A stretch of DNA of 29,967 nt from an uncultured Eggerthellaceae bacterium (GCA_910589135.1 CAJUSL010000009.1:1729-31695), one strand, 5' to 3'. Counted from the first letter of the stretch, positions 1 through 7,745 are shown. The notes: generated by a model not told the origin, from the sequence alone. Made by a program: numbers and translations.

Positions 1-179
1 TTCCGGCGCGCGCAAGGCATCTCTCGATCTGGCTCGGCTCTCGCGATTTGCATTTTGCGGAGGTTCTGCGGAACTCGGCGCCGTTTTGCGGCGCCTCGGA
101 CAGTCCTCGAACCCCTTCCTCCGCAAAATGCCGCATCGCAGCCTCGCAGGATTGGCTCGATGCCTTGCGCGCGCCGGAA
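1..179. repeat. Long imperfect inverted repeat (hairpin element)
   Basis: Bases 1-21 are the exact reverse complement of 159-179 (21 bp, no mismatch). Bases 50-63 are the exact reverse complement of 118-131 (14 bp). Between these perfect blocks, 22-49 and 132-158 pair partially (for example 36-39 with 140-143 and 43-46 with 136-139). The central loop holds a further GC hairpin, 77-82 with 90-95. The whole stretch can therefore fold into one large stem-loop. It begins at the window edge, so it may extend further left. It sits just 3' of the LytTR regulator stop codon. It could be a MITE-like or REP-like element, or a structured mRNA 3' end. No transposase gene is visible next to it. Confidence 0.85.
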
Positions 180-185
180 GCGGGC

Positions 186-899
186 TTAAAGCCCCAGGGC
201 CTTCTTCAGCGAAGAGACGCGGCGGCGGCTGACGGGAATCTTCTCATCGACTCCGTTGAGCGTGAGGGAAAGCGTGCCGCCCTTGATGGACTCCACTTCC
301 TCGATCATGGAAAGGTTGACCAGGTAAGCGCGGTGCACACGGAAGAAGCCGTGCCCGTCGAGGCGCTTCTCCAGCTGCGCGAGGCTGACCGTCGAGAAGT
401 AGCGGTCGCCGTCGGTCTGCAGGTAGGCGTAGTCGTCGCGCGCCTTCACGAAGCGGATGGTGTCGATGCCGATGAGGATCTTCTTGCCGCCCTTCTCGAC
501 CGGGATGCGCTCGTTCTTCTGCGCCTGCGCATGCAGAGCCACCTGCTCGCGCACGCGGTTGATGGCCTGGGCAAGGCGCTCGGTTTCGACGGGCTTCATG
601 AGGAAGTCGGTGGCGTTGACCTGGAACGCGTCGATGGCGTGCTCGCTGTAGGCCGTGACGAACACGACCGCAGGGGGGAACTTCAGGTGCTTCAGGGCCT
701 CGGCGAACTGCAGGCCGGTGGCCTCGGGCATGTTGATGTCCAGAAATATGACGTCAACGGGGTATTCCTTCAGCTTCTCGATGGCTTCGCGGACGCCGGC
801 GGCCTCCACGACAACCTCGACTCCCCCGACCTCGCCCAGCAGGTAGGCAAGCTCGGAACGAGCAGGCGCTTCGTCATCGACGATCATGGCTTTAAGCAT
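186..899 (-). CDS. LytTR-family response regulator
   Basis: This 237-residue protein has an N-terminal receiver domain (about residues 1-120) and a C-terminal LytTR DNA-binding domain (about 140-235). The receiver has the acidic pair D8/D9, the phospho-acceptor D54 in FLDINMP, T82 and the conserved K102 in LMKPV. The LytTR part shows the family pattern, with FVKARDDYAYL and a FFRVHRAYLVNL stretch. The ATG at 899 is preceded by AAGGGG at good spacing. The frame is open upstream to 989, but without a better start. LytTR regulators usually pair with LytS/AgrC-type kinases. No such kinase is adjacent; the only one in the window is at 11185-12591. The gene appears monocistronic, with tRNA-Leu upstream and the hairpin element downstream. 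Confidence 0.93.
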   Translation of the reverse strand: MLKAMIVDDEAPARSELAYLLGEVGGVEVVVEAAGVREAIEKLKEYPVDVIFLDINMPEATGLQFAEALKHLKFPPAVVFVTAYSEHAIDAFQVNATDFLMKPVETERLAQAINRVREQVALHAQAQKNERIPVEKGGKKILIGIDTIRFVKARDDYAYLQTDGDRYFSTVSLAQLEKRLDGHGFFRVHRAYLVNLSMIEEVESIKGGTLSLTLNGVDEKIPVSRRRVSSLKKALGL

Positions 900-932
900 C
901 TGTACCCCTTCGATAATTCGACTTGCCGGACA

Positions 933-938
933 ATTATA
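933..938 (-). promoter_or_regulatory. Probable -10 box (TATAAT) of the LytTR regulator gene
   Basis: A perfect TATAAT on the minus strand lies 33 nt before the ATG at 899. The hexamer 17 bp upstream (CGGTGA, 956-961) is a poor -35, so the call rests on the -10 box and its placement. Confidence 0.55.
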
Positions 939-972
939 CTGCTTTTCAATGCCGCTCACCGAATAAACGGAA

Positions 973-1004
973 GCCTCCCGAGATTCCACTTGAACCGGGA
1001 AGGC
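973..1004 (-). terminator. Possible terminator downstream of tRNA-Leu
   Basis: On the minus strand GCCTTCCCG (996-1004) can pair with CGGGAGGC (973-980), with one bulged T and a 15-nt loop. A moderately T-rich run (TTCCGTTTATT) follows. It lies 3' of the tRNA and 5' of the LytTR promoter. The T-tract is weak. Confidence 0.45.
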
Positions 1005-1026
1005 TGGCGACGCAAGGCAATTGGAG

Positions 1027-1110
1027 TGGTGCCCGGGGTGGGATTCGAACCCACATGCCTTTCGGCATCGGTTTTTGAGACCGACATGTCTGCCATTCCA
1101 TCACCCGGGC
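1027..1110 (-). tRNA. tRNA-Leu (anticodon CAA)
   Basis: The minus strand reads a full class II tRNA. A 7-bp acceptor stem pairs GCCCGGG with CCCGGGC. The anticodon stem TCGGT/ACCGA encloses the loop CTCAAAA, giving anticodon CAA (reads UUG). A long variable arm (TGCCGAAAGGCA) is typical of Leu. The T-arm contains GGTTCGAATCC, and CCA is encoded at 1029-1027. It begins only 20 bp after the histidine kinase stop codon. Confidence 0.97.
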
Positions 1111-1124
1111 GGGCAGGTTATGAA

Positions 1125-1130
1125 AGTATA
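1125..1130 (-). promoter_or_regulatory. Possible -10 box (TATACT) for tRNA-Leu
   Basis: TATACT on the minus strand lies 14 nt before the mature 5' end of tRNA-Leu and abuts the TAG stop of the upstream kinase (1131-1133). No convincing -35 lies within that coding sequence. The tRNA could instead be cut from the kinase transcript. Confidence 0.4.
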
Positions 1131-2594
1131 CTACTTCTTCTGGGGTCTCTGGCGCATCTCGAAGGCGCGCATGGCAGCGCGGGCCTGCTTGCGCGAAGCG
1201 TCCTCGTCGTAGGCGGGAATCATGATGGTGAAGGTGGAGCCCACGCCCTTTTCGCCCTTCGCCGCTATCTGGCCCTTGTGCTGGCTGACGATCTCCTTCA
1301 CCACCGAAAGGCCGATGCCCAGGCCGCCGCTTTTGCGGCCGCGGTCGGAATCGGCGCGCCAGAAGCGCGAGAACACCATCTTCTCCTCCTCGGGCGTCAT
1401 GCCGATGCCGGTGTCCTTCACGTCGATGACGGCCCAGCCGTCCTCCTCGCGCACGTACACGTCGATGCGGCCCCCTTCGGGGGTGTAGCGCACGGCGTTA
1501 GAGATGAGGTTCGCGACCGCCTGCTTGATGAGGTCCTTGTCGCAGACGGCCTTGACGGGCTTGCCCGTGTGCGCCTCGATCTGCAGGCCCGAGTCCTGCA
1601 CCAGCACCTCGTGCGAGGTGACGACCGCATCGACCAGCTCGCCGATGTCGTTGACCTCCTCGTTCATGGGCTGCGAGCGCCGCTCGAGCCGCGACAGCTT
1701 CAGCAGCGCGTCCACCAGGCGCGACAGGCGGCGCACTTCCCCGTCCACGAGCGCCAGGTGCTCGGGGTCGGTGTCGTACACGCCGTCGATCATCGCCTCG
1801 ACCGTGGCCTGGATGGCCATGAGCGGCGTGCGCAGCTCGTGGGCGACGTCGGAGGTAAGCTGCATCTCCATGTCGCGGTCGCGTTCGATCGACTCGGCCA
1901 TCACGTCGAACTGCTGCCCCAGGCGCGACAGCTCGTTGCCGCCCTGCAAGCCGGTGCGCGCCGCGAGGTTGCCTTGAGAGATTTCCTGCGCGGCGGCCGA
2001 GATCTTCCTGATGGGGCGCATCAGCGAGCGGGAGAACCACAGGCCGATGAGCATGGCGATGATCACCGCGAAGCCGCCGGCCATGAACAGCGACTGGTAC
2101 ATGTTGTCGCGGAAGGCGATGTCGGGGCGGCTCATCAGCACGTCCGACCCGTAGATCCAGATGCGGACCGAGCCCACGTCCTCGCCGCCGTGCGTGACGG
2201 CCGCGATGGCCACCTGCGACGCGGAGCCGGGGCCTTCGCCCTTGCCTTCGGCCGTGCCCGCCGAGGCGGACGAGTCGTAGAGCGTGTTGCCGTTCGTGTC
2301 GAGCACCATGAGACCGGCGTCCTCGCCCAGCTGCAGGTTCTCCATCACCAGGTTGTAGTTGACCGAGCCCATGGAGCGCACGTAGCTGTATTCCTCGGAG
2401 ATGCGCTCGGCGGCGAAGCTGGCGACGGACTTCATGTTGTCGGAGGTGTAGGAGGCGAAATACGCGCCGAACACCAGCCACACCACGATGATGGTAATGG
2501 CGGCCGTCGTGGCCGCCACCATGGCGAACGCAACCATCATCGAAGCGCGATAGGAGTTGCGGAAGCGCTTATGGTCCCCCTCTAGCTTTGCCAT
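1131..2594 (-). CDS. Sensor histidine kinase with HAMP domain (OmpR/EnvZ class)
   Basis: This 487-residue membrane kinase has a first TM segment at about 18-48, an extracellular sensor region at about 49-165, a second TM at about 168-188 and a HAMP linker at about 190-245. The HisKA domain carries the phospho-accepting H252 in DVAHELRTPLM. The HATPase has an N-box at about 358-370 (N362, N366), G1 box DTGIGM at 394-399 and G2 box GLGIGL at 424-429. The ATG at 2594 follows an AAGG ribosome site; the frame upstream of it overlaps the regulator gene and is not protein-like. It lies 53 bp downstream of an OmpR-type regulator and almost certainly forms a two-component system with it. The extracellular part resembles no sensor domain I can name. 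The C-terminal tail is basic (many Arg/Lys). Confidence 0.93.
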   Translation of the reverse strand: MAKLEGDHKRFRNSYRASMMVAFAMVAATTAAITIIVVWLVFGAYFASYTSDNMKSVASFAAERISEEYSYVRSMGSVNYNLVMENLQLGEDAGLMVLDTNGNTLYDSSASAGTAEGKGEGPGSASQVAIAAVTHGGEDVGSVRIWIYGSDVLMSRPDIAFRDNMYQSLFMAGGFAVIIAMLIGLWFSRSLMRPIRKISAAAQEISQGNLAARTGLQGGNELSRLGQQFDVMAESIERDRDMEMQLTSDVAHELRTPLMAIQATVEAMIDGVYDTDPEHLALVDGEVRRLSRLVDALLKLSRLERRSQPMNEEVNDIGELVDAVVTSHEVLVQDSGLQIEAHTGKPVKAVCDKDLIKQAVANLISNAVRYTPEGGRIDVYVREEDGWAVIDVKDTGIGMTPEEEKMVFSRFWRADSDRGRKSGGLGIGLSVVKEIVSQHKGQIAAKGEKGVGSTFTIMIPAYDEDASRKQARAAMRAFEMRQRPQKK

Positions 2595-2647
2595 CTGCCT
2601 TGCTTCTGTCGGTCGTGTTGACGGATGCCGCGCGGGCGGCTGGGAGG

Positions 2648-3361
2648 CTAGCCTCGCTCGCCCTTCGACGGGTCTTCGAAACGATAGCCGACTCCGTGGA
2701 CCGTGTGCAGCCATTTCGGATCCCTCGGATTATCTCCAAGCTTGGCACGCAGGTTCTTCACATGCGAGTCGATGGTGCGCTCGTAGCCTTCGAAGTCGTA
2801 CCCGAGCACCTTCTCAACCAGCTCCATGCGCGAATAGACGCGCCCCGGGTAGCGGGATAGCGTGGCGAGCAGCTTGAACTCGCTTGCGGTGAGGTCGACC
2901 TCCTCGCCGTTGACGAGCACCTTGTGGCCCGACATGTCTATGGTCAGCTCGCCGTATTCCATGGCCTCGCGCAGCGGCTCGCGGTCGGAATTGGCGCGGC
3001 GCAGCAGCGCACGGACGCGCGCGACGAGCTCGCGCGGGCTGAAAGGCTTCACCAGGTAGTCGTCGGCCCCCAGCTCGAGCCCGATGATGCGGTCCTCGAT
3101 CTCGCCCTTGGCCGTCAGCATGATGATGGGAACGTCCGACGTGTCGCGGATGACCTTGCACACCTTCTCGCCGGACACCTTCGGAAGCATGAGGTCGAGG
3201 ATGATGGTGTCGAAGTCGTGCTTGCCGAACTCGTCGATGGCGTCCTTGCCGTCCTCGACGGCGGTGACCCAGTAGCCTTCCTTCTCGAGGTAGGCCGTGA
3301 CCGCCTCGCGGATGTTCTTCTCGTCCTCGACCAGGAGGATGCGCTTGGTCGTTGAATTCAT
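2648..3361 (-). CDS. OmpR/PhoB-family response regulator
   Basis: This 237-residue regulator has a receiver domain (about 1-120) with acidic residues E12-D13, phospho-acceptor D56 in IILDLMLP, T83 and K105 in LVKPF. A winged-helix Trans_reg_C domain (about 135-230) follows, with SRMELVEKV and the late GYRFEDP strand. The ATG at 3361 is preceded by AGAAGG at good spacing. It is the first gene of a two-gene unit with the histidine kinase downstream, and is transcribed divergently from the Tat-signal gene at 3484. That arrangement makes the Tat protein a candidate target or partner. This is inference only. Confidence 0.95.
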   Translation of the reverse strand: MNSTTKRILLVEDEKNIREAVTAYLEKEGYWVTAVEDGKDAIDEFGKHDFDTIILDLMLPKVSGEKVCKVIRDTSDVPIIMLTAKGEIEDRIIGLELGADDYLVKPFSPRELVARVRALLRRANSDREPLREAMEYGELTIDMSGHKVLVNGEEVDLTASEFKLLATLSRYPGRVYSRMELVEKVLGYDFEGYERTIDSHVKNLRAKLGDNPRDPKWLHTVHGVGYRFEDPSKGERG

Positions 3362-3424
3362 GTTGCACCTTCTTTCGGCCGCACATACGCTGCAGCAACC
3401 CGTGTACGCAGGTACTTTGCGTTT

Positions 3425-3455
3425 ATTGTATCCATTAATCGCAGGGCGGCGACAA
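3425..3455 (-). promoter_or_regulatory. Probable promoter of the OmpR-type regulator gene
   Basis: On the minus strand there is a -10 TACAAT (3425-3430) and a possible -35 TTGTCG (3450-3455) at 19 bp spacing. The ATG is about 64 nt downstream. The -35 overlaps that of the divergent promoter for the plus-strand gene, so the two could compete or be co-regulated. Confidence 0.5.
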
Positions 3456-3477
3456 TACGTTTATTGAATGACATAAT
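3449..3477 (+). promoter_or_regulatory. Probable leaderless promoter of the Tat-signal gene
   Basis: -35 GCGACA (3449-3454; four of six match TTGACA), 17-bp spacer, -10 CATAAT (3472-3477; five of six match TATAAT). Only six bases separate the -10 from the ATG at 3484, and no Shine-Dalgarno sequence is present. Transcription would begin at or next to the start codon. Confidence 0.55.
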
Positions 3478-3483
3478 ACGAAT

Positions 3484-4785
3484 ATGCAGAACCCGCGACA
3501 TACGCGCAAGCGTCCTCTTCGGAAAGAGAGCAGCACCCCCCGGACATGCGGAGCCGCCATCACCCGGCGCAGCTTCGTGCGCGGCGCGGCCGGAGTCGCC
3601 GCCGTCGGCCTCGGCATGCTCGCCGCCGATGCGCTGCCCGCGGGCGGTCGCGATGGGCGCGCCTGGGCGGCATCCGACGAGCCCGAAACGCTCGCCGTCA
3701 CGGAGGACCGCGTCTTCACCACCGACGACTGCGAGTACGTGGAGGACCTCGAATCGAAGGTGTCCCCAATCTCGCAGGCGTCGCTTCCCTACGGCACGGT
3801 GGTGTGGGCCGACGACGACAACGTGGCGTGCTGCCTGCTTCCGTGCGACACATCAGACCCGCTGCTGCAGATCGGCATGCTGTCGCTCACCGGCGGGAAC
3901 CTGACCACCGTCGTCGAGAAGGCCGCGGGGGCCGACGAGGGCTTTCAGATCTTCGACGCACGGCTGAACTCGACGGGCGTGGCGTGGGTGGAAGCCGACA
4001 TCCTGAACGGCAAGTGGCGCGTCTGCACCGCGAAGATGTCGGGAGGCCAGGCCGTTTCCACGCAGGTCGCCGCCGAAGGGACGTCCGACTGGGAGATGCC
4101 TTCCATCGCCGTGTCCGGCGCGTTCGCGTTCTGGCAGCAGCTGCCCGTGCTCGACGGGCCGGCCACCGCAGAGAACAGCGTGCTGATGAGAATTCCGTTC
4201 GGGGCACCGTCTTCGGAGGCGAAGGCGGTGCTGGAGTCGGAAGGCCGCATGGCGTGCCCGCTCGCCTCCACCCGCACGGGCGTCGCCTGCGTCCCGCGCG
4301 CGGCCGCCGACGGCATCTACTACCAGCTCACGCACGTCGAGGCCGACAGCGGCCAGGTCACCGACACGCTCACGCTTCCGGCGTCGATGAAGCCCACCTT
4401 CGTGGGCTACGGCGACACCGGCTTCAGCTTCGCCTTCGAAGACATCTACGCCTACGGCGACGGCATATCCAACCTGGGCACGTACACGCCCGCCGAGGGA
4501 GACGTCGGCGGGCAGTGGCTGCGCTTCGCGCGCACGCCGTTCACGTCGCCGGCATGGGGCGGCGGGCTCGTGTTCGTGAAGTCGACGGGCATCGTCGCCG
4601 CCATCGACGCGTCCGGCAGGCGCTACTTCACCGTCCATCCCGAATACGCCACCCAGGGCTATGGCGAGTTCCTGGCGTCAAGCGGCGCCCGGCAACGCAT
4701 CGTCACCTACAGCAACATCGACTACACGCCGCTCAACAAGAGCCGCGTCTTCGAATGTAACGTCCGCGTCTGGAGCGTGAAATAG
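3484..4785 (+). CDS. Tat-exported protein of unknown function
   Basis: This 433-residue protein opens with a basic N-region and a twin-arginine motif (TRRSF, R28-R29). A hydrophobic Ala/Gly-rich stretch follows (about 33-50), with a plausible signal-peptidase site near AWA (60-62). The mature part is rich in Asp, aromatic residues and repeated blocks (for example VAWVEADILNG, AFWQQLP, TGFSFAFEDIY, ARTPFTSPAWGGGLVF). Their spacing suggests a secreted beta-propeller-like fold; no cofactor motif is recognisable. Tat export implies that it folds in the cytoplasm first. It is the only plus-strand protein gene here and diverges from a two-component system. The ATG at 3484 has no ribosome site; the leaderless promoter explains this, and no other in-frame start lies before the RR motif. 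Confidence 0.8.
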   Translation: MQNPRHTRKRPLRKESSTPRTCGAAITRRSFVRGAAGVAAVGLGMLAADALPAGGRDGRAWAASDEPETLAVTEDRVFTTDDCEYVEDLESKVSPISQASLPYGTVVWADDDNVACCLLPCDTSDPLLQIGMLSLTGGNLTTVVEKAAGADEGFQIFDARLNSTGVAWVEADILNGKWRVCTAKMSGGQAVSTQVAAEGTSDWEMPSIAVSGAFAFWQQLPVLDGPATAENSVLMRIPFGAPSSEAKAVLESEGRMACPLASTRTGVACVPRAAADGIYYQLTHVEADSGQVTDTLTLPASMKPTFVGYGDTGFSFAFEDIYAYGDGISNLGTYTPAEGDVGGQWLRFARTPFTSPAWGGGLVFVKSTGIVAAIDASGRRYFTVHPEYATQGYGEFLASSGARQRIVTYSNIDYTPLNKSRVFECNVRVWSVK

Positions 4786-4851
4786 ACTGCCGCGCAGCCC
4801 CGGCTCTCGAACGGAAACCCCCCGAAGCGAGGCGTTCCGCAACACGGGTGG

Positions 4852-5679
4852 CTACAGGACGCCCAGCTGGTTGACCACCAGCAATGCCGCAGCGACGAGC
4901 AGGAAGGCTCCGAACGTGAGGCGCAGCGCGAACTCCGGCACGCGCGTTATCAGCTTCGAACCCAGCGCGGCGCCGGGAATGGTGCCGATTGACACCAGGA
5001 TGCCGGCAAGCCAGTCGATGTTCCCCAGCACGGCCTGCATCACCGCCGCCGGCACCGCAAGGATGGTCACGGCCACCAGCGACGTTCCCGAGGTCAGCCT
5101 CAGCGGCGTCCCCAGAACCTGCATGAACAGCGGCACCATGATGAAGCCGCCGCCCACGCCCACGTAGCCCGACACGGCGCCCGCGCCCAGTCCGATCGCC
5201 AGGCCGACGCCGACGAGCCGCCGGCGCGGGGGAAGCTCGGGCAGGGGCGTCTCGTCAAGCCGCCCTTCGGAGGCTGCGTCCGCGGCGCGCTTCTGCTTGC
5301 GACGCAAGGCGACCGCCTTCCGAAACATCGTGATGGACGAGTACGCGATGACCGCGGCAGCGGCGACCATGATGGCCCACTCCGGCGAAATACTGGCCAG
5401 CCACACACCCACCGGCGACATGGCGGCGCCTCCGATGCCGGCCGCAAGCCCCAGCGGCAGCACGCACGTCTTGTTGCGGACGTGGGTCGCCACGCCGGAC
5501 AGGGACGTGGGAATGATGGTGAACAGAGAAGTCGCGGTGGCGGCGATGGCCGGCATGCCGTACAGCAGCCGGAACACGGGAACGAGCACGGTGCCGCCTC
5601 CGACGCCGAGCAGCCCCGACAGGATGCCGACGGCAACGCCCACCGCGACGGATCCGCATGCCAGGGGTAGCAAGTCCAT
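4852..5679 (-). CDS. TauE/SafE-family membrane transporter
   Basis: This 275-residue integral membrane protein has the two internally repeated halves of the TauE/SafE (TSUP, former DUF81) family. Each half carries a glycine motif: LLGVGGGTVLVP near the N-terminus (about 22-33) and YVGVGGGFIMVP in the second half. About eight hydrophobic segments are visible, with a basic cytoplasmic loop in the middle (ALRRKQKRA). Members export sulfite, sulfonates or other small organic anions; the substrate cannot be read from the sequence. It is the last gene of a probable operon, 27 bp after the glycosyltransferase. The ATG at 5679 has only a weak ribosome site, suggesting translational coupling. It converges on the Tat-protein gene, with 66 bp between them and no strong terminator. 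Confidence 0.88.
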   Translation of the reverse strand: MDLLPLACGSVAVGVAVGILSGLLGVGGGTVLVPVFRLLYGMPAIAATATSLFTIIPTSLSGVATHVRNKTCVLPLGLAAGIGGAAMSPVGVWLASISPEWAIMVAAAAVIAYSSITMFRKAVALRRKQKRAADAASEGRLDETPLPELPPRRRLVGVGLAIGLGAGAVSGYVGVGGGFIMVPLFMQVLGTPLRLTSGTSLVAVTILAVPAAVMQAVLGNIDWLAGILVSIGTIPGAALGSKLITRVPEFALRLTFGAFLLVAAALLVVNQLGVL

Positions 5680-5706
5680 GGTTGGTGCCGCGCGGACGAT
5701 GCGCGG

Positions 5707-6990
5707 CTAGTCGGCCAGGTCGAGACGAATCTGGCTGGTCATGCCCGGGTCGATGGGGCGCGTCTCGATCTGGCGCGCCTGCTGGCTGACGGGCTCGATG
5801 AGCGCCGACTGGACGAGCGCGGTCGTCATGATCTTGTCGGAATCGACGCGCTCCATGATCTGCGGCCAGATCTGCTGGAACTCGAAGTAGTTGGTGCAGT
5901 TCTTCTCGGCGTAGTAGGTCGCCTCGGTGAGGGCGTCCTTCGCCGCACGCCGGTAAGCCTTCTTGTCGGGACGCACCAGGCTGCGCAGAAACGCCGTGAT
6001 TGCGATGCGGCGGCGCAGGCCCTTCTCCAGGAACGGCCCCGGATACGGCTCGAGCGAGCCGGCCGTGACCTTCTGCAGGTCGATGAGCGAGTGGCTGTAC
6101 TCGAGCTTGGCGTACTCGTACAGCCAGCGGAAGATGTCCTGGCGGAATCGCGCGCCCTCGTGCGGCGACGGCGGCGGCAGATGGCGAAGCTGCCACTGGT
6201 TGTCGAACCAGATGTCGCTGCCGAACATGCGCAGGTCGAGCATGTAGTCCAAATCCTCGCCACGCGGGATCCACGAGTCGAACGCAAGGCGGCGGAAGGC
6301 CTCCTTATGCACGGCCAGGCACCCGCCGCACACGTGGTTGCTGCGCGAAAGCCGCGGGCCCTTCATGGCCTTGCGGATCCACTTGTTGAACGCATGCCCC
6401 TGCTGCCAGAAGCGGTTGTACCACTTGTCCTTCCACTTGGACAGGTACGAGCCCTCGTCGTTGATGTAGAAGCCGGTCTTGGCCAGGATGGGGATGCCGT
6501 TCTTCGTCAGCTTGCCCAGGCCGTACATGGCCTTCGCGAGGAACGCAGGGTCGTCGATGATCTCGTCGTCGTCGATGAACACGGCAGCGTCGAACCCGAG
6601 CGCGCACGTGACCACCAGCCCCAGGTTGCGAATGGCCCCGTAGCCGACAAGCCCGATCTGCTGGCTGACGCGCTCGATGCCCAGCTGCTCCATGCGCTCG
6701 CGCACGATGGCCAATTCGGCGACGCCGATGACGATGACGTTGAGCGTGGGATGCTCGGCGACGGTGGCGCGCACCTTCTCGACCGCCTCGTATTCGATGC
6801 TGCGGTCGGCCGAAACCAGGATGACGATCAGGCCGATGTCCTGAACCCCTTCCAGGGATTTGAGACAGCGGCCCAGCTCGCCTTCGCTATGGATGTCGGT
6901 CGTGTGGTCGTAGCGGGACACGACCCCCTTCGATTCGCTCCTTCGACGCGCCCCGGAGACGAACGTGGGAATGATCAGAGCAGGATTCAT
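5707..6990 (-). CDS. Family 2-like glycosyltransferase
   Basis: This 427-residue protein has a GT-A type catalytic fold. The N-terminus begins a Rossmann-like strand (ALIIPTFVSG). A conserved metal/nucleotide-binding acidic cluster FIDDDEI (D140-D142) follows GAIRNLGL, and the later motif WIPRGEDLDYML (E245-D246) fits the catalytic base region. CGGCLAVHKEAF precedes it, a typical acceptor-side motif. The C-terminal ~150 residues are helical. There are no membrane segments. The protein probably transfers a sugar in the cytoplasm; donor and acceptor are unknown. It is 39 bp from the upstream membrane-protein gene and 27 bp from the downstream transporter. AAAGAG precedes the ATG. Confidence 0.85.
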   Translation of the reverse strand: MNPALIIPTFVSGARRRSESKGVVSRYDHTTDIHSEGELGRCLKSLEGVQDIGLIVILVSADRSIEYEAVEKVRATVAEHPTLNVIVIGVAELAIVRERMEQLGIERVSQQIGLVGYGAIRNLGLVVTCALGFDAAVFIDDDEIIDDPAFLAKAMYGLGKLTKNGIPILAKTGFYINDEGSYLSKWKDKWYNRFWQQGHAFNKWIRKAMKGPRLSRSNHVCGGCLAVHKEAFRRLAFDSWIPRGEDLDYMLDLRMFGSDIWFDNQWQLRHLPPPSPHEGARFRQDIFRWLYEYAKLEYSHSLIDLQKVTAGSLEPYPGPFLEKGLRRRIAITAFLRSLVRPDKKAYRRAAKDALTEATYYAEKNCTNYFEFQQIWPQIMERVDSDKIMTTALVQSALIEPVSQQARQIETRPIDPGMTSQIRLDLAD

Positions 6991-7029
6991 GGCTCTTTTC
7001 TAAGGTCTGCGGATGCCTTCCCGGACAGC

Positions 7030-7659
7030 TTACTCGTCGACGACGATGGTGATCTTCGCAGCAGCCTGGCCCACTTCCTCGAGGGATTCGGGGTCGTATG
7101 CCGTGAAGGTGGCGGTTGCAGGGTAGGTGCCGGCTTCGAGGTCCTTCGACAGCTTGATGGTGTCGATGTGGCTGTCGGGCTTGATTCCGCCGGACTCGTA
7201 GACGACCTCGTTGTTGCTGTCGAGCGTGATGGTCACCTTCATGACGTACTTGTTGGAGGGGACGTTCTCGATGTAGGCCGTGCCCTCGGAGGTGCCGTTG
7301 GCGAACTCGATGACGCTTGCGATGGAGATGTTGAGCATGCCCTCCTCGACCACGCGGTCGAGCTCGGCCTGCTTCTCCTCGTCGGTCTTGTAGGGAGCCT
7401 GGCCGTTCTGGGCGGCGTTGTCGTAGAAGCCGCCGGACTGGCTGATGACGGCCCATGCGCCGACGCCGATTGCAGCGATGACGAGAACGACGATCAGGAT
7501 GATGATCGGGGTCTTGCTCTTCTTCTCGAATTCCTTCTCGTTTTCGACGGCAGCCTGGGCGGTGAGGCCGGCCTCGGCGGCAGTTTCCGTGGGCACCGTG
7601 GAGGTTTTTACCTCTTCAGACGCCTGGGGCGTCTCGTTGTTGTTCGTCGCATCGCTCAT
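7030..7659 (-). CDS. Single-pass membrane protein with Ig-like extracellular domain
   Basis: This 209-residue protein has a cytoplasmic N-terminal region rich in Glu, Thr and Ala (1-48), a single TM helix at about 51-73 and an extracellular domain of about 135 residues. The outer domain is beta-rich (YVMKVTITLDSNNEVVYESG; later GTYPATATFTAYD) and ends at VVDE. It resembles small Ig-like domains of Gram-positive surface proteins. I cannot assign a family. The ATG at 7659 has a clear AAAGGA site and a good promoter upstream. It heads a probable operon with a glycosyltransferase and a TauE-type transporter, so a role in a surface-polymer or export pathway is possible but unproven. Confidence 0.85.
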   Translation of the reverse strand: MSDATNNNETPQASEEVKTSTVPTETAAEAGLTAQAAVENEKEFEKKSKTPIIILIVVLVIAAIGVGAWAVISQSGGFYDNAAQNGQAPYKTDEEKQAELDRVVEEGMLNISIASVIEFANGTSEGTAYIENVPSNKYVMKVTITLDSNNEVVYESGGIKPDSHIDTIKLSKDLEAGTYPATATFTAYDPESLEEVGQAAAKITIVVDE

Positions 7660-7715
7660 TTTGGCTTCCTTTAAACCTCGATGTCTTACCTACGAAGATG
7701 AAACTTCAGGTACAC

Positions 7716-7745
7716 ATATTAACCGTCCGTGTGCTTTTTGTACAA
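7716..7745 (-). promoter_or_regulatory. Promoter of the 7030-7659 / glycosyltransferase / TauE operon
   Basis: On the minus strand there is a -35 TTGTAC (7740-7745), 18-bp spacer and -10 TAATAT (7716-7721). The start codon is 57 nt downstream of the -10. This is one of the better two-box matches in the window. Confidence 0.6.

Noticed and set aside
1021..1212. Short plus-strand frame reading CPGWDSNPHAF
   Set aside because: This is the antisense strand of tRNA-Leu, a common false gene call. The same holds for the frame at 25694-27046 over tRNA-Phe.
48..2585. 845-codon open frame on the plus strand
   Set aside because: It is antisense to the LytTR regulator, tRNA-Leu and the histidine kinase. 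Its translation is His/Arg/Val-rich with no domain, as expected from GC-biased codons read backwards.
4786..4851. Possible terminator between convergent genes
   Set aside because: Only a 5-bp stem (CGGAA/TTCCG) with a large loop and no T-tract.
6091..7674. 527-codon plus-strand frame across the glycosyltransferase
   Set aside because: Antisense to two well-supported genes; no ribosome site and no domain.
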